A stretch of 64,000 bases of DNA from Mikania micrantha (Eukaryota; Streptophyta; Magnoliopsida; Asterales; Asteraceae): positions 59,739,067-59,803,066 of the forward strand of contig CM018698.1 in assembly GCA_009363875.1 (NCBI GenBank), given 5' to 3'. Shown in pieces: positions 36,501 through 48,300 of this stretch. A program made the translations under genes and the position numbers. The notes beneath the pieces were generated by a model. That model saw only the letters and a program-made list of their open reading frames with translations, had not been told where the DNA came from and searched no databases. Position 1 is the stretch's first letter, and each line of letters begins with the position of its first letter.

Positions 36501-36763
36501 GGGGGTGTGTTTTATGTGAACCCTGGTTAATTGCGTGAACCAAATAACCAAATCTGGACCATATATGTTATTTAATAATTAACACATGTGTGGCTGAAAT
36601 TAAACCGGAATATTTTAATATCAGGAGAGAGAAAAACACGTGTTATTAAAATATTCAGGTTTAATCTCAGCCACACATGTGTTTATTATTAAATAACATA
36701 TGTGGTCCAGATTTAGTTATTTGGTTCATGCAATTAACCAGAGTTCACATAAAACACACCTCC
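36501..36763. mobile_element. Foldback MITE inserted in (TA)n
   Basis: GGGGGTGTGTTTTATGTGAA at the left end is inverted at the right (TTCACATAAAACACACCTCC). The arms match along nearly the full 263 bp, with a centre near 36,635. Both flanks are TATATATATA. A half copy lies at 44790-44930. Confidence 0.85.
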
Positions 36764-36776
36764 TATATATATATAT

Positions 36777-38404
36777 AGGGAATGAATCTAATACTAACTC
36801 TAAGATTCATCAATAACCCATTAACCCAACCATATTGAATGATCAAATTACAAGATGCTAATCTAATGGTTGATATTAAACTATAATAATAATGTAATTG
36901 ATTTGAAAGAAAAGGGAATAAGAGTATTAATGTAATTTGATATATTAAATATTTTACCCCATCTTTTTTTATACATCCATAACTTTTTTATACTATAATA
37001 TTTTTTTATAAAAATTGCATCATTTTACTCGTCTTTTTTTTCTCTTTAATTCCGTTATAGTCTTGACTAGGTTTTTTTATTTTTTTCGGATGTTCGTATT
37101 TACACCAATATAACAAGTATAAAACTAACAAATTATTTGTAACAAGTTGTAACGAATTTGGGTTTACATTGTTGTATAATAAATAGGGGTTAAGTTTAAG
37201 AGTGTAAACGAGCCAAGCCGATCCTGAGCTCGTTAATTACGTTATATTCTTGACTAGGTTTTTTATTTTTTCTGGATGCTCGTTAATTACGTTATATTCT
37301 TGATTTTGTAACGAATTTTGGTTTTTAAAGTACTAAAATGTATTTACAATCTTGTAAATATAATTTTTAAATTATGAAAATGTATTTATAATCTTGTAGA
37401 TATAACAAATTTTGGTTTTTATCAACAAAATGTTATATTATTTTTTTAAAGTATTAAAACATATTACAATCTAGTATATATAACGAATTTTAGTTTTTAT
37501 CAACAAAATGTTATAGTATTTTTTTTAAAGTATTAAAATGTATTTACAATCTTGTAGATATAACGAATTTTGGTTTTTATCAACAAAATGTTATATTATT
37601 TTTTTTAAGCATTAAAATATATTTACAATCTTGTATATATAATTTTTTTAAAGTATTAAAACGTATTTACAATCTTGTATATATAACGAATTTTGGTTTT
37701 TATCAACAAAATGTTATATTATTTTTTTTAAAGTATTAAAATGTCTTTACAATCTTGTAGATATAATTTTTTTAAAGTATTAAAACATATTTACAATCTT
37801 GTATATATAACGAATTTTGGTTTTTATCAACAAAATGTTGTATTATTTTTTTTAAAGTATTAAAATGTATTTACAATCTTGTAGATATAATTTTTTTAAA
37901 GTATTAAAACGTATTTACAATCTAGTAGATATAACGAATTTTTGAGCATCCGGAAAAAATAAAAAAACTAGTCAAGAATATAACGTAATTAACTAGCTCG
38001 GGATCGGCTTGGGTCGTTTACACTCTTAAACGTAAACCGTATTTATTCTACAACAATGTAAACCAAAATTCGTTACAACTCGTTACAAATAATTTGTTAT
38101 TTTTATACTTGTTACATTGGTGTAAGTACGAACATACGAAAAAAAAATAAAAAAACCTAGTCAAGACTATAACGGAATTAAAGAGAAAAATAAGACGAGT
38201 AAAATGGTGCAATTTTTATAAAAAAATATTATAGCATAAAAAAGTTATGGATGTATAAAAAAGAGGGGGTAAAGTATTTAATATAGCAAATTACTACTTT
38301 ACCCTTATTAAATAATAAAAGAAAAAGCCATGTGTTCAATTCTGATTGGTTTATGAGGGTTAATGGGTTAGTGCCATAAATGAGGGTTAGCATTTGAACC
38401 CAAT

Positions 38405-38450
<46 letters not shown>

Positions 38451-38473
38451 ATTGGGTTCAAATGCTAACCCTC

Positions 38474-38518
<45 letters not shown>

Positions 38519-40333
38519 ATTGGGTTCAAATGCTAACCCTCATTTATGGCACTAACCCATTAACCCTCATAAACCAATCAGAATTGAACACATGGCTTTT
38601 TCTTTTATTATTTAATAAGGGTAAAGTAGTAATTTGCTATATTAAATACTTTACCCCCTCTTTTTTTATACATCCATAACTTTTTTATGCTATAATATTT
38701 TTTTATAAAAATTGCACCATTTTACTCGTCTTATTTTTCTCTTTAATTCCGTTATAGTCTTGACTAGGTTTTTTTTATTTTTTTTTCGTATGTTCGTACT
38801 TACACCAATGTAACAAGTATAAAAATAACAAATTATTTGTAACGAGTTGTAACGAATTTCGGTTTACATTGTTATAGAATAATTACGGTTTACGTTTAAG
38901 AGTGTAAACGACCCAAGCCGATCCCGAGCTAGTTAATTACGTTATATTCTTGACTAGGTTTTTTTTATTTTTTTTCGTATGTTCGTATTTACACCAATGT
39001 AACAAGTATAAAAATAACAAATTATTTGTAACGAGTTGTAACGAATTTCGGTTTACATTGTTGTAGAATAAATACGGTTTTACGTTTAAGAGTGTAAACG
39101 ACCCAAGCCGATCCCGAGCTAGTTAATTACGTTATATTCTTGACTAGGTTTTTTTATTTTTTCCGGATGCTCAAAAATTCATTATATCTACTAGATTGTA
39201 AATACGTTTTAATACTTTAAAAAAATTATATCTACAAGATTGTAAAGACATTTTAATACTTTAAAAAAATAATATAACATTTTGTTGATAAAAACCAAAA
39301 TTCGTTATATATACAAGATTGTAAATACGTTTTAATACTTTAAAAAAATTATATCTACAAGATTGTAAAGATATTTTAATACTTTAAAAAAAATAATATA
39401 ATATTTTGTTGATGAAAACCAAAATTCGTTATATATACAAGATTGTAAATACGTTTTAATACTTTAAAAAAATTATATCTACAAGATTGTAAATATATTA
39501 ATACTTAAAAATAATAATATAACATTTTGTTGATAAAAACCAAAATTCGTTATATCTACAAGATTGTAAATACATTTTAATACTTTAAAAAAATACTATA
39601 ATATTTTGTTGATAAAAACTAAAATTCGTTATATCTACTAGATTGTAATATGTTTTAATACTTTAAAAAAATAATATAACATTTTGTTTATAAAAACCAA
39701 AATTCGTTATATCTATAAGATTGTAAATACATTTTCATAATTTAAAAATTATATTTACAAGATTGTAAATACAAATTAGGACTTTAAAAACCAAAATTTG
39801 TTACAAAATCAAGAATATAACATAATTCACGAGCATCCAGAAAAAATAAAAAGCCTAGTCAAGAATATAACGTAATTAACGAGCTCAGGATCGGCTTGGC
39901 TCGTTTACACTCTTAAACTTAACCTCTATTTATTATACAACAATGTAAACCCAAATTTGTTACAACTTGTTACAAATAATTTGTTAGTTTTATACTTGTT
40001 ACATTGATGTAAATACGAACATCCGAAAAAAAATAAAAAAACCTAGTCAAGACTATAACAGAATTAAAGAGAAAAAAAGACGAGTAAAATGGTGCAATTT
40101 TTATAAAAAAATATTATAGTATAAAAAAGTTATGGATGTATAAAAAAAGATGGGGTAAAGTATTTAATATATCAAATTACATTAATACCCTTATTCCTTT
40201 TTCTTTCAAATCAATTACATTATTATATTATAGTTTAATATCAACCATTAGATTAGCATCTTGTAATTTGATCATTCAATATGGTTGGGTTAATGTGTTA
40301 TTGATGAATCTTAGAGTTAGTATTAGATCCATT

Positions 40334-40338
<5 letters not shown>
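36777..40338. mobile_element. Double foldback element, 3.6 kb
   Basis: Outer ends TAGGGAATGAATCTAATAC and its inverted copy delimit the whole. Inside are two units in opposite orientation, 36777-38407 and 38516-40338. Each unit is itself an inverted repeat (arms of about 400-500 bp holding TACATCCATAACTTTTTTAT and AACGAATTTNGGTTTACATTG segments) around a core of tandem units of about 75-140 bp with ACAATCTTGTAGATATAACG and TCAACAAAATGTTATATTAT. The inner ends read AGGATTGGGTTCAAATGC, and a third, isolated copy of that end lies at 38448-38479 between two TA tracts. There is no transposase; this is a FoldBack-type or long-TIR non-autonomous transposon that has duplicated. Confidence 0.8.
38407..38515. 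repeat. (TA)n tracts at the centre of the double foldback
   Basis: TA tracts at 38407-38448 and 38477-38515 flank a lone copy of the element terminus. Confidence 0.95.

Positions 40339-40397
<59 letters not shown>
40337..40397. repeat. (TA)n tract
   Basis: About 30 TA units adjoin the right end of the double foldback element. The next 250 bases up to the viral sequence at 40,651 are AT-rich with no gene. Confidence 0.95.
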
Positions 40398-40401
<4 letters not shown>

Positions 40402-40650
40402 AGGTTCAATATAGAACACACAAATAATTTAAAAACTCTATCAAACAATCATATTTTTTGATTTTTTTTACATGTTAATATTATTTTAAGATAGTTTTGT
40501 TAATTTTTATATGTAAATTTATGATTACAATTATAAAGGTTACTTATTACATACATATATATGTTTTTGACACATATCTAAATTAATTATGACATATTCA
40601 TTTACATATATGTAAACTTGAAATTACGCATATGTAATCATAAATTTATC

Positions 40651-42621
40651 TACAATGTAGATTATGGTTAGATACAAATAAATTCATAGATTTAAATGCT
40701 CTAGTAGACACAGGAGCGACAAAGAGTTTAATATCATATAGTTTAGCACCAATAGAATATCATAAAAAATTAACATATAAACTTATAAAAAGAACAGCAG
40801 AAGATAGGCTAATAAATATAACACATTATCTGAAACCCACAGGAATACAATTTTTAGATTTTTCAGGAAATTACAGTATAAAATATGATATACCACAAGT
40901 AAATATAAACCCAAAACATATAAAATCACAAGATTGTTATTGGATTAAATTTTATCTTAGGATTAAATGGAGCAATAACAATAACAAGAATTTTATAACA
41001 ATAAGTAAAAACATATATAGTTTTCCAACATCAAGATATACAAAAACTTCTAAATTTGCTGAAAAAAGGGGAGAAAAAGGAAATTTAGAATTTTTAAAAT
41101 TAAATCAAAGAAAAGAATCATTACAAAATGAAACAATAAGATTATTAACAGATTTCTTAAGTAATGAATTAGAAAAAGGGCAAGATATAACAAGGAGTAT
41201 AAATCATCCAATAATATTACATTTAGAAAAAATAGGATTAATAGGAGAAGATATAAAACAATCTAAAGTTACATATGTTTGTAAATTCAAAATAAAAAAT
41301 CCAGATATAACAATAAGAACAGCAAACATAGAATATAGTCCCTTAGATAAGGAAGAATTCAAAAAACAAATACCAGAAATGATAGAACAAGGATTAATCA
41401 GAAAATCAGAAAGTCCACATAGATCAGCAGCATTTATAGTATATACCTAATAAAACGAGGAAAAGCAAGAATAGTATATAATTATAAAAGATTAAATGAT
41501 AATACAGAAGATGATGGTTATAATATACCTAATAAAGATAATTTAATACAATTAATACAAAAGAAAAAGACATTTTCAAAGTTCGATTTAAAGTCAGGAT
41601 ATAATCAATTAAAATTAGAAGAGGATTTTAAAAAATGGACAGCTTTTACATGTTCAGAAGGACAATTCGAATGGAATGTTCTTAGCTTCGGATTAAAAAA
41701 TGCTCCTTCGATATTTCAGAGATTTATGGATAATATATTTCTGAAATATGATTTTTGTTTAGTATACATTGATGATATTTTAGTTGCAAGTGAAACTATA
41801 CAGGAACATGAGAAACATCTGAAACAGGTATTTGAGGAAATAAAAAGAAATGGTATAGTAATATCAAAAAGAAAAATGGAATTATTCAAAAAGAAAATTT
41901 CTTTTTAGGGTTAGAAATTGGAAATGGAAAAATCGAATTACAGTCACATATTTCTACAAAGATTTTAGGATTTCCAGAAAAATTTGAAAACTTGAAACAA
42001 ATACAAGCCTTTTTAGGATTAGTAAATTATGCTAGAAAGTTTATACCCAATTTATCAAAGTTAGTAGGACCCTTATATAGTAAAACTACAAAAAATGGTC
42101 AGAGATTTTTTAATAAAGAAGATATGAAAATAATTGAACTTAAAAACAAAATAAAAGAAATTAAACCTTTAGAATTACCATTAGTAACAGATTACATTAT
42201 AGTAGAAACAGATGGATGCAAAGACGGATGGGGAGCAGTATTGCTTAGTAAACCTAATAAATATAGTGCAAAAACAGAAGAAAAAGTTTGTGCTTATGCC
42301 AGTGGTAATTTCAAATTAAAAAATAACTGGACAAGCATAGATTTTAAAATACAAGCTTTAATTAATTCTTTAGAAAAATTCAAAATATTTCTACAAAAAG
42401 AATTTACAGTTAGAACAGATTGTGAAGCAATAGTAAAATTTATAAAAAATGATCAAAGTAAAAAGGTAAATAGAACCCGATTGGTAAATTTACAAAATAT
42501 TATTCAAGGACAAGGGTATATAATAAATTTTGAACACATTAAAGGAAAAAATAATGGGATAGCAGACATGTTATCTAGAAATATAAACAAACTCTTTTGT
42601 GTAGATGGACAAGACACGTAA
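40651..42621 (+). pseudogene. Caulimovirid copy B: protease, reverse transcriptase, RNase H
   Basis: Begins abruptly in the protease, with the DTGAT active site near 40,717 (motif DTGA.K). The reverse transcriptase carries FGLKNAP and the catalytic YIDD (near 41,768). RNase H starts at ETDGCKDGWG (near 42,206) and has the RTDCEA and NGIADMLSRN blocks. Breaks: a frameshift near 40,940 in the protease, a small deletion-replacement with stops near 41,440, and a frameshift near 41,907. Copy C matches it throughout. The last 17 bases overlap the TAV start codon, an arrangement also present in copy C, so it is original to the virus. Confidence 0.9.
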
Positions 42622-44366
42622 AGGTAAAGGTAATCTTATACAGGCTACTAGAAGCTCGTCTCCAATGGAGATATCATCTGATGATGAACAGAAACAGTTT
42701 GTACAAAGTCATAGAAGGTTACCAGTATCTATAACTGGACAGCCAATTATACAGCCAAAAATTACAAAGTTTACTGGACAAGGCTCAAGTTCACATCCTA
42801 CACAGAATTTTACACAAAAACCAAGCAACTTTCCAGGAGAGATACAGAATTCTACAATTTCTTTTGGAAATTATGTCCTACAAAAATGTGACGAACAACA
42901 TAAAAAATTTCGTCCAATGGAAAGTATAAAGTTAACAGAAAAACAACAGTGTCTGTTAGACAATTTATGGCATATACAGACATTCACACAAGCTTCAAAG
43001 TTCAAAATACAGATTCTGAATGCTCTCAGTATATATTTCTCTGAGCAAACAAAGATAATCCCTGAAACAATACACAAACCCAAATATACACATTATGTTA
43101 TATTTAGGGGTATACAGCTTGGGATTTATAATAAATGGGAAACAGTGGCAAATATATACAGTGTCGAAGCCCGATATATAAAGGCTTTTGTTCTTTTGAT
43201 GAAGCCTTAAAAGTGGCAAGAGAAAATCTGGGTTTAACATTTTACATAACCAGAAATAGTACAAACGTTCTCGGATAAAGTCAAGACCAATCCAGAACAA
43301 ATTATACAAAAACAACAGGAAGAAATGCCAAATTAAAGGAAGAACTTTTGGCAAAGAACAAGATACACAGGAGACATATATTGCTATAGAAAATAAAATT
43401 CTGAAGCATAATGTAAAAATTCTAGAAGCAAAAAATACACAGCTATTAGACAAATATAAAAAGAAATTAGAAAGTGTGGATATATATTCTAGAAGCTATG
43501 ATGCTTTTAGATACAGGATGATTGATGCACCCTGGAAATTAAATCTAAAACCTCTGACTGATAAATTTCCAGAATTTGAGAATTTAGTGTCTCAAAATAT
43601 TTGTATAGAATTCCCATATAATTTATACAAATTACAGCAAAGAATTTTGGATATTCTCTTTAAACCAGACAGAGATAATACAGGAGTAAAGGTTATAGAA
43701 AGAATTGATGAAGACGGAGGAACAGGTTTATTATTATTACAAATTTCGTATCCAACAACATTAAATGAAAATGAAATAATCGAATTTTACCATAACGGTA
43801 TGATTGATTATTTAGAAATAAAATTCAACAAAAGAACTGAACAGTTATTGCCAAGGTTTGGTGATAAATTCCTAGAAATTATTGGAAACATTTCTATACA
43901 TTCTAGAGATCCAATTATAGGTTGTAAAATATTTTCATCCTTCCCATTCATGGATGAAAATTGTTATAGACCTGCTAGAAAAAGAATCTTCGTCTCCCAC
44001 AGAATGTATTTACACAATTATTTAAAAGACCTAGCAGTAAATACAGATATTGACTGTGGAAACCTTCCATGGATAAATGAGGTATTTACAGAACCTCATA
44101 AAGAACAGAAATTCTCAGAGTTTTTCAAGAAACACCAACAGACTCCTAGATTGCCAGAAAGATTTGGGTGGCAAAATTACGTCCTATTAGGAGAAGGACA
44201 CTACATACAGATATATGCACACGAGAACTGGAAAATGCTTCTACCTTTCGCATTAGAAGGAGAAGAATTGGAGTTAGATCATATTATTAACAGAGAAGAC
44301 GATCATGACAGTCCAGAATCACCACACTCGATGGATAGTATTCCGAATACCCATAGAGATTACTAG
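42605..44366 (+). pseudogene. Caulimovirid copy B: TAV/viroplasmin gene
   Basis: Start ATG 42605 overlaps the RNase H stop by 17 bases. The N-terminus is basic, followed by PMEISSD, the viroplasmin/RNase H1-like domain (YVIFRG, GIYNKWE) and a long C-terminal region ending in an acidic tail at 44,366. A frameshift at about 43,190 is followed by several disrupted bases up to 43,476, where a clean frame of 296 codons resumes. It is the most complete of the three TAV copies and the only one followed by the viral promoter. Confidence 0.88.
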
Positions 44367-44660
44367 AAGTTCTAGAAGATATCGTCATGGATGACGTTTA
44401 CAAGAAAAGACAAAAGAAAGACAGTGCGCATTTACAGACAGATGGCCGACAGCTTTTTCTTTTTCTTTTACTTTTTGAAAATAATGCGCTGATAATGCGC
44501 TTGTACTTTTCAATCTTAGCCGTTCTTTTTGTAGAATAGATTTAGATCGTTCGATGTACATGATTAGTTTATCTTTGTACGCCTATATAAGGCATTCAAT
44601 TCATTTGTAAAAGACACACCAAAAATTTCAATAAACTCTCTTTGAAATCTTCAAAACTGA
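44367..44660 (+). promoter_or_regulatory. Caulimovirid 35S-like promoter and poly(A) signal
   Basis: Directly after the TAV gene. An inverted pair of TGACG sites (CGTCA 44383-44387, TGACG 44392-44396) resembles the as-1 element bound by TGA bZIP factors, where the pair is normally direct. The TATA box TATATAA is at 44584-44590, in a context (CCTATATAAGG, then a CATTC/TTCATTTG stretch) very like the CaMV 35S core promoter. AATAAA at 44630-44635 lies about 40 bases after the TATA box, as expected for a pararetrovirus whose poly(A) signal falls just inside the transcript. Activity is not known. Confidence 0.75.
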
Positions 44661-44789
44661 TGGCACACTAAACTATATTCTCCCATTTTCCAATCCAACT
44701 TCCAAAACATCTTCCCTATTATCCGTTCTTAGCATTATATCTTGATCGGTAAAAAAAAAAAAAAAAGGAATTTCTCCCATATATATATA

Positions 44790-44930
44790 GGAGGTGTGTT
44801 TTATGTGAACTCTGGTTAATTGCATGAACCAAATAACTAAATCTGGACCACATATGTTATTTAATAATAAACACATGTGTGGCTGAGATTAAACCTGAAT
44901 ACTTTAATAACACATGTGTTTTTCTCTCCT
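44790..44930 (+). mobile_element. Half copy of the foldback MITE
   Basis: Matches one arm of the MITE at 36501-36763 (GGAGGTGTGTTTTATGTGAA to TTTTTCTCTCC) and is cut near the palindrome centre, exactly where the telomere-like array starts. Confidence 0.85.
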
Positions 44931-45395
44931 TTAGGGTTTAAGGTTTAGGGTTTAGGGTTTAGGGGTAGGAGTTTCGGGGTTTCGGGGTTTCGGGTTTCGG
45001 GTTTAGGGTTAAGGGTTTAGGGTTTGGGTTTGGGTTTCGGGTTTCGGGTTTAGGGTTTCAGGTTTAGGGTTTAGGGTTTAGGGTTTAGGGGTAGGGGTAG
45101 GGGTTTCGGGGTTTCAGGTTTCGGGGTTAGGGTTTAGGGTTTAGGGTTTAGAGGTTCGGGGTTCGGGGTTCGGGGTTTCGGGGTTTCGGGGTCGGGGTTT
45201 CGGGGTTTCGGGGTTTCGGGGTTCGGGTTTCGGGTTTAGGGTTTCGGGTTTCGGGGTAGGGGTTTCGGGGTTCGGGTTTAGGGTTTATGGTTTCGGGTTT
45301 CGGGTTTAGGGTTTAGGGTTTAGGGGTTAGGGGTAGGGTTTAGGGTTTAGGGGTTAGGGGTTTCGGGTTTCAGGTTTCGGGTTTAGGGTTTAGGG
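44931..45395 (+). repeat. Degenerate telomere-like array
   Basis: TTTAGGG units, the plant telomere repeat, are mixed with TTTCGGG, TTCGGGG and GGGGTAG variants for about 465 bp. The array is interrupted on its right by a LINE-type insertion and continues as four more units at 49277-49304. Confidence 0.9.
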
Positions 45396-48300
45396 TTTTT
45401 TTTTTTTTTTTTTTTTGGGTAAAGGGCAAAGCCCGGAAAAATGTATAACCAACCAACAAATAATTACATGTCGACAAGGGGGGCATACCCCCCTTTATAG
45501 CCCAACTCTGACAAACCCAGAGAAGCTACCAAAAACACAAAGAACCCAAAGGGCCAAAGACTACAAACATATACATACAGACACCGGCCTTGGCCCGAAA
45601 CACAGTAACACACAAACAAAAGAAGCACACAAAGCTGGTGGCCCAAAAGTTGGACCCAGCCCAAAAAGACCCAACACCACAGCAAAGCCCTAAAGAAGCC
45701 CAACAATCAAAAGAAGCCCAATAATCGAGACAAGCCCAATAGTATAAGCAAGCCCAATAATCCAAGCGAGCCCGATAACCAAAGCAAACCCAATCATCCA
45801 CCAAAACCAAGGGCCACCCATTAAAATGGACCCAAACATAACCATAGGCTCTTATTGAGGCTAGCCCAAACCAATGGTAGCCTATACAAAGAAGCCCAAA
45901 AGCAGCCAAACAGGAGCCAAACAACCAAGCACAGCAGCCCATGATCCAAGCATAAAACCCCACACCTCTACCAGCAAGCCAATGGCACAAGGGCCAGGCC
46001 ATAGGCCAACGGCCACAGAGGCAGGGCCACACAGGCCAAACAAGATCCACCAGGCAGAACTGAAGCCGCAACCAACCAGCAAAAGGAGACCAGCCACCAG
46101 GGTGCCACATAGTAGCAGGCAGAGGCCAAAGGGTCGGGTAGCCAACCCGATCACCCAACAGAGGCCCAAGCGGCCAGGCTAGCAGGGGCCAGCAGCCAAT
46201 ATGATTGGGCCACTCTAGGGGCCGCTGTACTAGGGGCCGCTGTAACCAATACCCAGCAAAAGACCAGGAGATCAAGAGACTCCCCTGCAGGGCCAATTTA
46301 TAAACATCACAGCAGTCAATCCACCCCAACTGACAGCAAACCAGAGCAGAACCAGAGAGAGTAACCATTTGCCACTCAGACCAGGACCAGAACACAACAC
46401 AGCAGAGCCTCACCAGGTCAAATCGCCCCAAGTAGCAGCCATAAATCAACCCTTCCTTTACATACCAAACAACCCAAATTTTGATGAATCCGAGATCTAA
46501 CCCAAAACTATTAACAGAGCAAGAGCTAGGATCATCAACCCAAATAGATTCTCTAAAAATAAGCCACCAGAAGACAACACACAAGGGCCTACTAACCTGG
46601 CCAAAAAAGTGAAAATAACTAACCCCCAAGGGCCAGATTTCAGGGAAACCAAAACCCCTGCAGCCACTTATATTTCCTTTCCAAGTAAGATAGCACCAAC
46701 CCCTAAACAAACCAAGATACAACCACACAGCAAGGACTCCGAGCAGGTCTGGATACCTACCAGCAGAGCAAACCAAAAACCTCAAACACAAAGGGGACCC
46801 CCTCTCAATCCCAACCCAAAAACAGGTAGGAACCATTACAAAAACAAGACCCACAAAAAATAGAAAACAGGCAGCCATAAACAAACAAAAAAAGAAGGCT
46901 GCAACCCAAAAACAACACAAAGGATTAGAATTGGCCTGCCATGAAGGCAGCCATCCCATTCTCCTTGTCTTCCACATCCTCAACCGCATATGTCAAATCT
47001 ATACCCAAACATTCAATCTGAGCCTTGAAATAAACCCATTCCCCCACTGACCAAGCTGCCATACTTTTGGCTTTTACTGCCCTAGCATTAGAGCTTAGAG
47101 CTTTAAATATGGCTTGTTTCTTGTTTTCAGGAAGGTATGGGGAACCCTTTACATCAAAGAGGTTTTCATCCATAAAAGCTTCATTGTCCACCACTAAGTA
47201 ATCCGGTGAATACCCCATATGAATGCACTGATCTGTGAAATAATTCCATTCATCCGTATCCCAGGCATTAGCAATCAGAGAAGGGACTCCTTTAGTGTGA
47301 TTGATATAGCCCAAGATACGATTTTTCTTATATTCAGACAGGCTGTTATTAGGAGGAGCAGCCCCTGAACTAGAAGCTGTAATAGAAGCGGGGAGAATAC
47401 GGCCTACATCCATTTCAACTTCCCTACTCAAAGTGCACTCCGGAGCACTAATGCACATACCCTCTTGTTCTATCCCACTGCCCACAATGTGTTCCGTGTC
47501 ACCCGAATCTTGGCCACCATGCTCTACCACATCAATCCCTTTCAGGCTAGTGAATCTATTCCCAAGGGGAATCCCCTCCTTATCCTTCTTGTTTTCCTTT
47601 GGTTTGCTTGGCATTTTCACCTTGGTTTTATCCCCATTAACAGCTCTAGAGAAGTCAAAACCCGGTTGTTTTTGTTTGTTCTTCTGCTGCCCCCCATTCC
47701 CTTTGGAAGTACCCTGCCCCTTGTGCTCCTTATTCTGACTAGCAGCCTCCCTAAGAGTAGTTTGGGCCTTGTGTTTCTTACCTCTGTTCACAGGCACAAA
47801 ACCATCAGACTCCACTGCTGGGAAATCCTTATTAGGTTCCTGGGCATTCTCTTTTGTGGGTATAGACACCTCATTGTTCACAGTAGATTTCTCAATAAGG
47901 GTGACAGAAACCAAGACCTGATCCTCTATAGACGTAGCCTTGCACTTGGCATTGGTATGACCATAAACCTTGCAGTGGCTACATCTAGGTGGTTTCCATT
48001 GGTAAGTAACCTCCAATCCAACAACACTACTTTGCTCATTGTCCTTGGATGGGTATTCAACCTCCACAATATCCGGGAGATCAGCAGCTGCAGAAACTTC
48101 CACTAACACCCGGGCATACCCCAATTTTCCCTTACCATGGTAGCATCTCTCCTTTGTAACTTTATCCATAATTTTCGGAACTCCAATGGCACTCATCAAG
48201 CGACTAACACCAATCTTAGTCCAGAGATCAAGAGGAACCCCATGTATGGCCACCCACAGGGGAATGGTGTTAGGCTCAATTTTCTTCATCCCCAATCCAG

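Noticed and set aside
40136..40399. Frame of 87 codons ending in Ile-Tyr repeats
   Set aside because: Reads through the right end of the foldback element and the (TA)n tract.
44931..45395. True chromosome end
   Set aside because: The array is degenerate, short and followed by ordinary genes, so it is an interstitial telomere-like repeat.
45874..46182. Plus-strand frame of 102 codons rich in Pro and Lys
   Set aside because: Shadow of the same biased region; no similarity.
45526..46989. A 487-codon minus-strand frame rich in Trp, Cys, Leu and Phe
   Set aside because: It overlaps the end of the LINE ORF1 in another frame, has no domain, and its composition follows from the TTGGGCTT/TGGGCC-rich 3' region, which is poor in stop codons on that strand. 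Probably non-coding.
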